Source: Bremia lactucae
Taxonomy: Eukaryota; Oomycota; Peronosporomycetes; Peronosporales; Peronosporaceae
Length of the DNA stretch: 64,000 nt
NCBI RefSeq assembly: GCF_004359215.1
Contig: NW_027152082.1
Span: 81,083 to 145,082, forward strand
Reading direction: 5' to 3'
Positions 42,707 to 53,909 of this stretch are shown piece after piece. Position 1 is the stretch's first letter; each line of letters opens with the position of its first letter. The notes beneath the pieces are model-generated. The model was not told the DNA's origin and did not search any database. It worked only from the letters and a program-made list of their open reading frames with translations. A program made the position numbers and the translations under genes.

Positions 42707-43990
42707 GAAGCACTTAGCTTCACTCGAAGTACGTTTTTTGTTGGATAGAGTCGTGTTTGCAGCTATGAATAGTACAAATATTAAAGCGTCATTAGTATGT
42801 AGACCGGGCACTCGGAATGGGGCAACAAGTTGTTGGAGGAAAAGAAATTGAAATACGAAGCAAAACCAAGGTATGTTTGCTTATAAGCGTTTTAATCATT
42901 CGACACTGTAATTACATGTTTATCAGCTCTTTGTGACATATCATCATAGATAATGGCGCAGCAATTGTTGAAGTGCTCACTGCGGAAGAAAATGTCAACC
43001 TTTGCCATTTAGCAAATCGGTCTCTGCACAATCGATTTGCGGAGCGGCACTAAATTAATATTAAGGCGCTTGAGTCGAAGCGAGAGTTTCGAAAAGTGGG
43101 TGCCCTTCAAAAAGATTTTGAAAGGGAACGACATGAAGTAAATAGTGAAAGAGGATTCAAGAGGAATTGCGAGATCGAGTCAACTTTTAAGAGTATACAA
43201 ACTGAAGTTTTGAGACATGCGATATGCTGCCCGATTTATAAATAAATCCTGAGTTGAAGTTTTGAGTGTGCGGGTAGGCGGTGCGCACTAAAGATCGCAT
43301 CATTAGTGCAAAATCTGGAATTGAGAAGCATAACGCCAATATGGAGGAGATTGTACAAGAATTATATAATATGCAAGTAGACGCTGGAGAAGATGCATTA
43401 GCTTTGTAAGGTCGCAACGTACGAGCTTAGAGAACGAAATGGATCGTTGCATTCAATGCAGAGACTTACGAGTTCAACCTGTGCTCTCTAACGAACTCTT
43501 GAACTGCTTCATGATCTAAAAAGTAGAATTACAACTGATGTTGCATTGTTGTCGGGCCTGGACTACTTTTGTTGAATGCTCTTGTATGGTTTGCAGCAAT
43601 TCTGACGTAAATAAGTTAACCGCAGGCATTAATACTCCATTCAAAATGGGTCGCATGAGCCATTTAAGTACACTAAGCCAATATTAAGGATCTATTCGGA
43701 TCATCGAGTCCCGTGGATATGAGTCTATAAGTTCGAAAATACAACATTAGGTCTCTCGAAACACACACTTCCGAGGAAAAAAAAAGCTGCTTAGAAAGTG
43801 AGGAACGCAGGACAGCGAGTTGCAGCGTCACGTCTGTAAGTTCGAGTCAGAAGGATGCGGTGGCCTTCGTTTCGATAATGATAAGACTTTCATGTATAAG
43901 AAGTACATGAAAGTATCCTAAAGCGCAAATTCATCAAGCGACGGGGGGAGTTAAGGGATGCACTATTTGGCAATGTTAAATAGGAGTACA
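42707..43990 (+). pseudogene. Decayed coiled-coil coding sequence downstream of the kinesin
   Basis: Short fragments in the plus frames look like former coding DNA with biased composition: GGKEIEIRSKTK at about 42835, ALESKREFRKVGALQKDFER at about 43070, VRTKDRIISAKSGIEKHNAN followed by MEEIVQELYNMQVDAGEDAL at about 43285-43405. They are helix-prone and charged, as in a coiled-coil protein, possibly a second kinesin or a tail of the same gene. Stops separate them and no reliable splice model was found. Confidence 0.4.
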
Positions 43991-44082
43991 AATACTGTAA
44001 TCAAGGCTTGTACTCCGATACTTTATACCAGAACTCGAATCACCCCTTGGTCCAGAACTCTAAACCTTCGGTATTCAAACCA

Positions 44083-45712
44083 ATGACGCCACCGCCTCGC
44101 CGCGGCTCGGGCAAAGGCCGCGGGCGCGGGATTCGAGGCGATCGCAGCATTACAACCAGCGTAAGTGATACTGAAGGCTCAAAAGGTATGCCAAAGAGGC
44201 GCGAACGAGGTAGTAGCGGCAGCAAGCGAGGCGGGGGTGGAGGCTTGTCCGCATCCTCTACTCCAATTGTCGCTACCACGAGACCTACGCGGGCTGTGAC
44301 GACAGTGCTTAAGAAAGTATTGGTACGTTATGTTCAGCCGGATGTTTCAGAGATGCAAGTGCGCGAGCTGCTAAAGGTCTACGGCGTGGACGAAGAGTTG
44401 ATTTGGCGTTTCGTTCCTGGGTGTAAGCGCAACAAAAATCGCCCACCAACGCCTTCACGTGTCTATGTAGACATGAAAAAGACACCTGAAAGTGCACGCA
44501 AACTCATTGCGTCGCTACACGGGCAGTTGTTTCATCCAGAGACAAAGGATCAGAGGGACGTTAAACCGCTTGAAGTTGAGTTCGCCCCTTTCCAGAAAAT
44601 CCCGCGAGAAAAACAGCGCAAGGACGCAAAGGTTGGGACGATTGACCGTGATCCAGAGTTTGCAGCTTTCTTGGAACAATTGGCGACAGTCAAAGACGTG
44701 AGTATTGTGGCGGGAAGTATTTATAGTATGAAGACCTAACTCGCTTTCCTGGAGTAGACATCCCCGAGTGCTGAAGCCCTTGCAGATTTAGCCGAAGGTG
44801 AGGCAACGGAAAAGCCAGTGGCAGCGCTGGTGAAGTATCTGAACGAGCGCAAGGCGCACAGCCGCGACAAGGGCAAAGTGCGTTGGGTTTAAATCGATAG
44901 CATGATGTGTGGAATCTTATTGGATTTGTTGTGTTTTTGTAGGGCAAATCTGGCATTAAACAACTCGATAAAAGCGGACGGCGACAGAAGGGCAAGAAAG
45001 ATGTGAGATGCAATTTCTATTTGATAGCCATGCTTATACTAATTTAAGTTTTCAAAGGGCACGAAGCAAAAGGTACCAAAAGAAAAGCTAAAGTCTTCGA
45101 AGGATCGCCCAAAAAAGCAAAGTGGCAATGTTGGTATCTCCCAAGGTATAGTTCTAGCAGCTTCCGGTGACATTTCTAATATTACTTGTAAATCGTGGAT
45201 GATGACACTTAAGATCCTAAAAGTCGCAAGCAGCGCGGAAAAGTTGCGTCAAACAGAGAGTCTACGAAGTCAGAAGTGTCGACGGCAAAGCCATCGCAGC
45301 CGATTTTGCGTATAATGACTTTAAAGCCTGCTCCCGTATCCAGCAGCCCAATCCAAATTTCTAATGGAACGACACCACCTGGTAGTACCCAAACGGATTG
45401 CAAATTCGAGACTCGTGTTATTAAAGCTGGCAAAAAGTCTGGTGGGCGTGGACGAAACAACTTTAAAACGGCTAAAGATGGAACCGAAGCAGCTGACGGT
45501 GAAGGGACCAAAAAGACCGATCCGAAACTTCATGTGCGCCGGAAGGGTCTAAGTAGTGGCAAGAGAGAACTAATTGACAAGGGCGAACGGGTGCGTTGGC
45601 TTATGTCGTCATTTAACTTGGCCTGGCTAATGGGTACTTTACAATCCTGAAGAAGAAAAAAGTGTTCACGCTGAAAGATTCAACTGCGCAAGGCGCTCCT
45701 GCCAAAATTTGA
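44083..45712 (+). CDS. UPF3: UPF3/Smg4 nonsense-mediated mRNA decay factor
   Basis: Six exons (44083-44697, 44758-44877, 44943-45002, 45058-45145, 45214-45590, 45653-45712) give 439 aa. After an Arg/Gly-rich N-terminus (RRGSGKGRGRGIRGDR) comes the Smg4_UPF3 domain at about 78-205: KKVLVRYVQPDVSE, WRFVPGCKRNKNRPP, SRVYVDMKK, and the diagnostic VEFAPFQKIPREKQRKDAKV followed by GTIDRDPEFAAFLEQL. The rest is Lys-rich and probably disordered. UPF3 sits on the exon-junction complex and recruits UPF2 and UPF1 to mRNAs with premature stops. An in-frame ATG upstream at 44008 is possible; I prefer 44083, nearer to the conserved part. Convergent with the nuclease gene downstream. Confidence 0.88.
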
Positions 45713-46511
45713 TTTTTTTATCGGCTGAATAGCCGATGGACTAGTCGTGGAGGTGACATACAGAAGAATCGCAGCAGCGAAGCGCAAAATGCAATCAATG
45801 AGAGCATGTAGTAAGCAGACTACCAGGATCCGATGTCGGTGGCTAGTGAGCACGTTTGGTGAGCAGCAGTTGGCTAGCGTTACAACGATCAGACTGACGG
45901 AGCTGTTCATGAGGCTTGTGCTAATGCTTGCTGGATAAGTGGCACTGTTTTGCCAAGTGTGACAGGCCAGGACTTTCGACGCCACAAATGGCACAGAGCA
46001 TAAAACAAGTATTTTAGCAGACAAACAGGAATGGTTGGAAGTGGTGGAGCTTTCTTTAGGTTGCAAATGCATTGCCTCGATGAAGATTGTCTTATCTGTG
46101 TTTATCATCAATGAGTGCTTCCTTGCTTGTTTTTATAACAGAACTGTTTCAATGCAGAGGCGAATGGACTCAGCGATAGAGCTTCTGCTGCTATGAATGG
46201 ATCCGTTGGCGAGCCCAGTCTTGTCGTACCTTTTTGTAGATGATGGCTTCGCTGCGCGACAAGCAGACGATCAAACCGGGCCTTTTTAAAATACCGTGAG
46301 ATCATATCATTGTGCTGCAGGTATGGTCAAACAATAAATAGCACGATAATGAGCAAGAATTGTTTCTACGCTGTGCTATGATATCACGCATGCTCAGTCT
46401 TACAGTAATATCGAAGACTGGGCATCCGTGAGTCTGTCCACAGATCGAGGCAGAAAATCGAGCCAACGAAGCAGGGTGATCGTGTTTATCAACTCGGTAC
46501 ACAATATAATT
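45713..46511. other. Spacer between convergent genes
   Basis: About 800 bp between the 3' ends of UPF3 and the nuclease gene. Open frames on both strands (for example 45680-46111 minus) lack any recognisable domain and look like chance. Nothing else seen. Confidence 0.4.
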
Positions 46512-47682
46512 TTACAGGAAATTACACTCAGCACGTAGTATAGTCCGTCGCTCTTCCCCAGTTCCGATCAAAAAGCTGAGTCGCAAAGATTCGTTCGCAC
46601 GCATTTTCTCTACTGCCGCTGCAAAAGCATATAACCGTGGTACAATCATCTCTGACCAAATGTCGCGTACTTGTCCTGATGAAGAGTCTGAAAGACACAG
46701 CGGGGATATACCCAATGACACGCGAGATACTTGAATGGAAGGGTGGGGATCATCACCGTAAATACATTGTACTAAGTCGCCATGCTCGACCCCCAGCATT
46801 TTCATATAAACAGCTACTTGAATTTGATCGTAAATCGGTGGCGGAGTTCGAAAGCGACGCATTCGATTTTTTACCTCCACAACTACAGGGCTTATTTCCC
46901 ACTCATCGTCAGCCGAAATGGTCAACACATCTGCGATTCCATCCACCATGCCACAAATGGAAAAGAAGCCGTCAGAAGGCATTTTGCTTTCCTCAAAAAT
47001 TGCCGTCTTTGCAGGCTGAAGTAATCGTTTTGACTGCCTTTTGAAAGCAAATGAGCGCTGACCTTGTCCACTTAAAAGCGTGTAGTCCACAATCGTTTCC
47101 TGTTCAGTCTGTTTTCCTGGTCGAGGAAATGTGAGAAAATAAAATCTTTCATTTGTAAGCCGGACTGGAGACCCAATTTGTCGCTCGTAAGCCTGCGTAA
47201 GAATAGCACTCTTCGTTAAACATCTTTGAATTATCCTGAGCAAGAACGCGACTCACTTTCAAAGCCAGCGATTCGTTTCGAGTGCCAACGCTTGTATGTA
47301 TTTTCTCGGCTAGAAGCTTTCTCGCCTCCTGCACCTCAACTATTGCGAGTTTCTTGCCTTTCTGCGCCTCATTCAGCCGCTTATCAACTCCTGTCAAGAG
47401 CCTTTGAGCCACTCCAACACGAGCAGGAATTGACTTCTCTTTCGCCCAGCGCAGCGCCGCTCGAACCTGAGAGGCCGCTTCCGTCCCACTTTTCTGCACC
47501 AGCAACTCGAGCTCTTCGTCCTTAGAAACGAGGCGCAATTGAAGTTTTTCAGCGTCTTGTTCTAAAGTCTCTTGTCGATTCTGATAAACGCAATTTAAAA
47601 ACTCTTCCGTCACATCGCCATAGTCGTGCAGCCCCGTGATTAGCGCAACTTTAGATGCTGAGAAGCGCACTGCGACCATCAA
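46512..47682 (-). CDS. PD-(D/E)XK nuclease-like protein of unknown role
   Basis: Two exons (47682-47257 and 47192-46512, intron of 64 nt with GTGAGT donor) give 368 aa. The first about 140 residues are helical and charged (EELELLVQKSG, RLLTGVDKRLNEAQKGKK). The second half has the layout of a RecB/YqaJ-type PD-(D/E)XK nuclease: FFSICGMVDGIADVL supplies the Asp, VVVEVKNRMRR the E-x-K pair, and YDQIQVAVYMKML the Gln helix that follows in this superfamily. These enzymes cut DNA or repair ends; the actual substrate here is unknown. I see no targeting signal or helicase domain. Confidence is high that it is a gene, moderate for the fold. Confidence 0.72.
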
Positions 47683-48964
47683 ACTAATAAGCTAATTTAT
47701 GAATGTGCAGTTTGAATGACCACCACAAACCATTTTCCATTATTAGAGAGCCACTTGCATTCATCGCTTCATCACTCGGCGTACAATGCATCATCTTGCT
47801 TTTATCCAAACGTACCCATGTATTATCAATAAATTTTGCCTTATAAGCTGGACGTTTTACCTCGCGTTGTCATTAATCACAGATAATATTGTGCTAAGTG
47901 AGATTATCGTTTACTAATTCGTTAGGTAAATCGTCTATTCCTCCTTACCCCAAACCATACGTTATTTTATACTAAAGGAGTGGAAGGTAAAATTTAAACC
48001 AAATATAGGCGCTATCACAGGACGTTTTATTGGCAATCTATCAAAAAATGAGTATAAGCTCTTTCTGGTAATAATTGTATCAAAAGAGTATTTCGAACGT
48101 AGCCGAAGCAATAAATGAAAGAATAAAATAAAAAAAATAAACTTTTGGAATGGGGCTTAATGTCGGTACGGCTATGGATAGCCGAGAAGCATAGGGTGCG
48201 ACACCCGCTTCAATACTTTACAAATGGACAAAGGTCCACGTGGCTTGGAGCCAACAAAGTAGTATATGAGAATATAATGAAAAAAATGACAGTGGTTCGA
48301 TTAACACTTGTTACATTAGAATTTACAGGTAGCGATTAGTTAATACAAGTATAACTGTTAAGCACGATTTTTGCTGTGTGGCCAAGATTTTCAGCTGGTA
48401 GAAGAACTAGCTAAGAAACGACTCCTAAAATCTACCCGTCTCACTGCTGCAGAGGCGTGAAATGAGTCCTTATTTAAATTGGGCTAATAAGTCAAATACA
48501 TATTCCCGAAGACGGTGGCCCAGGTAAATGATAGAGTTATAGAAAATGTTAACGATAAAGACAAGAAAGAGAGCTGTTTTTGCATCAAGATGCCATCATT
48601 GATACTAGCATCCAAACGCACTTTACAGCTGTGCGGCTTTGCAGTTTTCTTAATATAAACTTGCTGCTAAAGAACCTTTCGGCGAGTCTGGCTTAAATAA
48701 TGAATATATATTTTTGCTGCCGTAGAGTAGGCATATGTGCATGCTGACGACGCTTTTTAACGAAATTGACTAAGGATGAGGCGTTGAATGCAGCATTGAT
48801 TTTGCTTTTGATTTGCTAGCTTTACATGATGATCCCAAGGCTGCAGCCTGTAGACGAAGAAGCAATATTGGCTAAATTTCACTAAACTCCTTTTTCAAAG
48901 TCTATTATTTGAGTTGTAAAGAATCCCTGATGCTTGTTGCTATTCAAAGCGCTTAAAAGCGCAT
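47683..48964. other. Large spacer upstream of the nuclease gene
   Basis: About 1.3 kb, AT-rich, containing the nuclease promoter on its left side and the 3' end region of the next minus-strand gene on its right. Short open frames (48145-48339) are without family. No repeat relation recognised. Confidence 0.4.
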
Positions 48965-50463
48965 TTATTCAATCTTGTCGATACATCCACCCAAAATATT
49001 CGATTGTCGTGCCTTCCGATAGGCATTGTGGTCGACCAAATGTACTTCTGCGTGCTCAAGCCAATTTAAAAGGGCAAAGCTGCTCTCTGGGTGATTCATA
49101 AGCCAATGATATGTAAGCCAAACCTGGATCGTGATGTAAATAGCGATAAGGACATCGAGTGTGTAGTGCAATCGCGTGCCTACTATAGCAAAAATGCCAC
49201 ATGCCGACCCAATGTAATTGTAATAACGAATCAACCAAAGTACATATGGGAAGCGGCGAGTGAATGGTGTGTTCAACTCCGAACGCACACAATACTGTAA
49301 AAGAGATAGCTTTGAAATCAAACCAAAAACCAACGATTAATAAAAGGATACTTCGCCGTACCGTTTTCGCAAACATGCAGCAGAGAGCTAAAAATACCGC
49401 ATGTCCGCTAAAGATCATATCACCGCATGTGATGTGCTGTGACGGGCGGATTAACACCTTCCAAGCGCGGAAGAAGGCTCTTAATATAAATAAGCGAAGT
49501 CAGTAAATTATTACAGTTATAACAGTAAATTTCGATGCCTTACTTCGGAAAAATTGGCAGAGCCTTGTAGTTGCCGCGTTCAAAACTGTCAAATTGAGAG
49601 ATGCACATGGGGCTAGCGTCTGGGAGAGAAGTAACAGCCACACAGCATGCTCGCATAAGGTTTATGACTGCAAAGATAAAGCAGAAGCGACGTATGATCA
49701 GCAAGCGCTTTAGAAATGAATCCAATTAGTAATGATGACATATTTAAAGGCTTTTGCCACAGCGATAAGACGACCAGACGTACACGTGGATGCAGAATGA
49801 TAATAAGCGAAGTCAGCATGCCCACAGCCGCAAGAAATTCGTCAGGGAGGTCAAACCATTCCATGTACGTGGTGTGGCCATAAATTTTAGTCATCACAAA
49901 TCTAAAAAGATCGTGCCCGAGATCTGGAAGGGTCTTCAGACTGGTGCTATTCTTGGCGAGGTCAAGAATCACCACGTTTGGTGTGCGCCACCTGTCATAT
50001 TTGATCAATTTATAACATCAGTATGTAATTGCCCGTAAGATTTACCATACGAACTCTACCCTGCAATGACAGCAGCCAACGTGTTGAGGTAGGATGCGAT
50101 AGCAAAGATGCAAAGTGAGAAGGCGAGTCTTGAGAGATAGGCGTAGCTAAGCATCTCCGCAATAAAGCCCTGTCGTCCAGAGTGGTCGATGGCACAGCCC
50201 TTTATGTACAACAAGTTCACACCCACGCGCGAGCGTTGGTCCAATACGTAGATAGACATGTCCTGCAAATTCTTTTCCACGCGTGAGCGGAGCAGCAGCC
50301 CGACGCTACTGGACACGAGCTTGCGGGCGGTAGCGGCTGTTACTCCCACAAGCAACAAAAAGAAAGAGACTACGATGATGAAGCCGGAAGGATCAAATGC
50401 TGAAACGGGTCGTGCCTTCATGGCGTAGAAGTGCGACGTAAAATAGTCAGTCCAGCTCTCCAT
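48965..50463 (-). CDS. Sphingomyelin synthase-like (PAP2_C) lipid phosphotransferase
   Basis: Five exons on the minus strand (50463-50060, 49991-49784, 49707-49544, 49479-49362, 49294-48965) give 407 aa with phases that fit. Several hydrophobic spans are visible (GFIIVVSFFLLLVGVTAA, then around FAVINLMRACCVAV and CGIFAIVG). Family motifs: RRFCFIFAVINLMRA with TSLPDASPMC, then CGDMIFSGHAVFLALC with the first catalytic His, then HYTLDVLIAIYIT with the second His and the Asp. This His-His-Asp set is that of sphingomyelin, ceramide-phosphoethanolamine and inositol-phosphorylceramide synthases, which move a phospho-headgroup onto ceramide in Golgi or plasma membranes. The headgroup cannot be told from sequence. 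Length is close to that of animal SMS1; an N-terminal SAM domain was not seen. Confidence 0.85.
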
Positions 50464-50784
50464 GATGTAGACTGGAAAGGGAGCAAGTACAGTAGATCAT
50501 TTTTTAATAAAATTTTGAGCGCGTGCTTGCAAAGGGATAGGGGTATTCTTTTAATTACTTCGCACTCATCTCATTGTAACAAAACTCGATTTTTTTTTAT
50601 CTACGTGCATCAATTGTCACAAGCAAGCTGTGATCAAAGCGCATTACGCAGTTGGTATTGATAGGTGCAAGCAATTTGAGGCCTAAGCTATGAGTTGCCA
50701 TCAGCATCAAGCAATTGTCATCCCGTGAAAAAGTGCTTTATAATGATTCTTATGTTTTACGTAGCAGGTAATCGATCGCCGGCA
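50464..50784. promoter_or_regulatory. Shared region between divergent genes
   Basis: The start codons of the sphingomyelin-synthase-like gene (minus) and COX19 (plus) are only 321 bp apart, so the two promoters must lie in, or share, this stretch. No specific element was recognised. Confidence 0.55.
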
Positions 50785-51185
50785 ATGAACGCAGCGCAGG
50801 CACCATCGCAGAGGAAGCGGCCGCCCGAAAAAGGTTCCTTTCCACTCGATCACTATGGTGAGTGCAAACCAGCTATGAAGAGTTTTCTAGCTTGTCTCCG
50901 AGAGCATGGAAATAGCCACATTGACTGCAAAAAGCTGGCGGCCTCATATCTACAGTGCCGCATGGAAAAGTGCGTCAACTAGTTTCTACTGCATACAGAT
51001 TGATAGTTTAATCATATCTTGTGATTATTCTCAGAGGGCTTATGCAGCCCGAGGAGCTGGGCAAACTGGGCTTTCACGAGGAAGGCATGAAAAAGACTTG
51101 GACAGATCAAACGAACGAGGGCAGAAAAGAAAGCGAGGGTTTTGTAGCAGGCATGGGTATCAAAAAGTCTCGTTACGACAAATAG
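50785..51185 (+). CDS. COX19: COX19, twin CX9C cytochrome c oxidase assembly factor
   Basis: Two exons (50785-50969 and 51035-51185, intron 65 nt) give 111 aa. After PPEKGSFPLDHYGECK, the block typical of COX19, there are two CX9C pairs: CKPAMKSFLAC and CKKLAASYLQC, which form the disulfide-bonded helical hairpin. It continues CRMEK, then GLMQPEELGKLGFHEEG, again as in COX19. The protein works in the mitochondrial intermembrane space (and cytosol) in copper delivery to complex IV, imported by the Mia40 relay. The C-terminal extension (about 35 residues, ending KKSRYDK) is longer than in yeast. An upstream in-frame ATG at 50695 exists; 50785 fits the family start better. Confidence 0.9.
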
Positions 51186-51749
51186 CTGCTGCAAATGATC
51201 ATAAGCTGATATAACAGCATCACTTTGCGTAGAAGTTATGTCCCCGCTCCTTTATTCTTAACGCCTCTTCAGACGGCTTTTTAATTATCACCGCAAATGA
51301 TTGCTCAGAAGATGTTCACTTCTTTAGTGAAGCATCAATTCCGCTATCTAGCAAGTCATGTAGAATATTAAATTAAATTGCGTCATCGCGTTGCGCGGTA
51401 GATGCAATACGAGACCATCCGCTCGCACTAAATAAACTACATTCAACCTCTTTTGGCTCATCTATATATTGTACATAATGACATAGACAATTCTTTTTGT
51501 GCTTGGTTTAAGTCTGCCTCTTGCTTCACATGAATGATTGATTGAATATCGCTATGGGGTATAACATTAATTTATTCTGGTTTTCATAGAATATAGACGA
51601 TTCGTCGGTAAGGAATCACATTCACCCATTAATTAAGGACCCCGTTATAGTAGCACTCTAAAGTTTATTATGAGCATGCCCAATCTACAGCTCGCTTTTT
51701 GACCTAAAACTTCGGTGTCGAATTGGGAGACCATTCCAGCCGCTGCTTA
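51186..51749. other. Spacer after COX19
   Basis: About 560 bp, AT-rich, probably holding the COX19 3' untranslated region. No gene or repeat recognised. Confidence 0.45.
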
Positions 51750-53315
51750 GGTGTCCGGAATAATAAATACAATTTCTAGAAGAAGAAATAAATAAAAGAG
51801 AACATTTATTATTATTTATAATTTGACTTAATAATTCCAATATTACCAAATTTGGTAATATTGACGCAATAAAACATCAGTTCTATTCATTGGTTGATTA
51901 AAGTTTTACTCAACCCCGCCAATCGTCACAAGACACGATTGTTCGGTGCGCACGTAGGCGCCACACATAGTTAGTAATTAAAATAATAAAGTCAGTAGTA
52001 GATAGAAAGTCGTTACGTAGGAACTTAAAATATTAATACAGCTTTAGCTTTTTCCCTATTCTAAAAAGCCTTCGAAAAATAACCTTTCGTAGCTAGGACT
52101 TCCTAGCTACTTAGAAACTTCCTCCGCACGTCGTGCGGAGGAAGTAGTCGAGGCGCCCCACCTTAACCGTAATCAGTTTAGGTTGACTAGTACTGTTATC
52201 AGTACTAGCAAAGGGTGCTACATGACACCTGGTAGCACTTCGTAGTCCGTTAAACGGCCCACGCACGTTCCATCCAACATGGATATGTTGGATGAAGAAC
52301 GAGGGAGCTTTCAAGCCCCTCAAGAAGGCTATCGCGCAACGCGTGAAAGGATCACTCATCTGAGTGACGTTGAATGGAGAGCGGTCGAATGCATGAGTTC
52401 GGTCGTAGGCGGGCCAGTCATTGGTGCTGTGCTGTTCACTCTGAGTATAGATGAAGAACATAGCCGAGTTCATACCACATGAACTCGACGGGACCCAAGT
52501 AAAAGAAGCCCTGCATCACCAGCAAGGCTCTCAACACGCGGATGTGTTAAGAGAGTAGGGTGCTCGGCAGTTAGAACTGTTGAGACAGCAGCAAATACAT
52601 GCTGCTAGCAGGCCGACGCTTCCGCGTCGACCCAAAAGCTTGAAGATCGAAATCTCTAAGTTTAAGGCAATCGAAGACGACTCCCTTTTCAAATGGTTCG
52701 CCGGATTAGACGACGCCATTGAAGCTCGCCGCATCAATGATGGTGCAACGAAAGCGAATTTTGTCATGTTTAACTTAGCCGGACGCAAATCTTGAGCTTT
52801 ATGGCTCAAGCTTCACGACCCATTGGTGTTTGGGTCGTATGAGGTCTTTAAGACCCGGCTCAGGCAAGCATTTGAGCCGCCACGTGTCGAATTCAGGGAT
52901 CGAGCCGAGCTTCTGAATTTAAAGCAGGGCAAGCGTGACCTTCACGCTTTTGGCCAGAATGCACGATACCCGGTCAGTTGTAACGTGAGTCATCCAATTG
53001 ATGAACAAACAGGTAACTGTGTTTATTAAAGGTCTTGCAGACGGACCTGTTAAGACCGACCTGTTCCGGCTAGAATTAGAGTCGCTCGACCAAGCGATCT
53101 CTATAGCGGAACAGGAGTGCTTCAGCCTGAAACAGGCTTTCGTCCACTCGGATGCATATCGTCCACCGAGGCGACAGGAAAACGGAGGTCCAGAACCCAT
53201 CGATCTCTCGTATGTAGAGAACAAGAAACCTCATTATTCAAGTTACAAACGGTTACAAAAATTAATCGTTGTCAAAGACGGGCCACTACGCCTATGGGTG
53301 GTGCCCCAAGGCCAG
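51750..53315 (+). mobile_element. Family C Gypsy fragment: LTR, leader and gag, cut by a family B element
   Basis: 51750-52219 is a family C LTR lacking its first bases (matches 60681-61159). TGGTAGCACTTCG at 52227 is the primer-binding site. The gag frame then runs to 53315, where a family B LTR begins. Family C pol is not found on the other side of that element, so the copy was truncated. Confidence 0.75.
52260..53310 (+). pseudogene. Family C gag (pseudogene)
   Basis: 52279 onward: LDEERGSFQAPQEGYRATRE, a stop at about 52480, then FKWFAGLDDAIEARRINDG, then FEPPRVEFRDRAELLNLKQG, GLADGPVKTDLF and SIAEQECFSLKQAF. This is a Retrotrans_gag domain close to that of family A (16345). A degenerate zinc knuckle (NRCQ... 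TTPMGG with frame change) comes last. Confidence 0.75.
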
Positions 53316-53798
53316 TGTAACGGAGCTACCTCGCTCCTAAAGTCAGAGGAAGACTTTCAGACTCAGAGAGTCACTTAGTTCTATTGAGCTAATGGGTTCA
53401 ACAACTCAGGGAGTCGTACAAGCTATTAAAGCTTAATGATTCCTAGTTCAAGGGGTTCAGGGGTTCGTTGAACCTGTGGCAACTAGTGCCAAAGAGGATT
53501 TACCTTAGAAAAGCTTCTTTCTCTTTCAGATCAATGCGCAAGCCTTAGGAAGGCACTTAACGCTTTAAGATCAAAAGGGGAACTGAACTTTATTTAATTA
53601 TTTAAATCTAAAATCTTACTTTAGCTAATTAAAATAAATTTTGGCCGCCAGATTTATATCTAGTGGCGACCACATTTATTACCCATAATAAATGGGATTT
53701 AAGTAACTTACTATTTTAAAATTCGATAAAAGGGTATTTTACCCATAAAGTAAATGTACCACAACAACGATTCTCCAACCGATGTGTGCCCCATTACA
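53316..53798 (-). repeat. Family B copy 2, 3' LTR (483 bp)
   Basis: On the plus strand, TGTAACGGAGCTACC to GTGCCCCATTACA, the same length as both LTRs of copy 1. Confidence 0.88.
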
Positions 53799-53909
53799 CC
53801 CTCCCCCATCAGACTGTTGACACCGAGTGACAACATTCGCTTCATTTACTCTTTAACGTTGGAAACTTAACAGCTAACCATTTAGTTGTGCTTTCCATTC
53901 CTTTATCTA

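Noticed and set aside
44040..44279. Pro/Arg-rich minus-strand frame
   Set aside because: It is the shadow of the Arg/Gly-rich N-terminus of UPF3.
45680..46111. A 143-codon minus-strand frame next to UPF3
   Set aside because: No domain, odd composition (Ser/Thr/Leu/Cys-rich), overlaps the UPF3 3' end in antisense and no splice or start evidence.
47149..47260. Read-through end of the first nuclease exon
   Set aside because: The frame ends shortly after; a 64-nt GT-AG intron joins it to the frame with the catalytic motifs.
49056..49457. 133-codon minus-strand frame reading past the fourth exon of the sphingomyelin-synthase-like gene
   Set aside because: It includes an intron; the GTACGG donor at 49361 and acceptor at 49295 restore the family sequence in the next frame.
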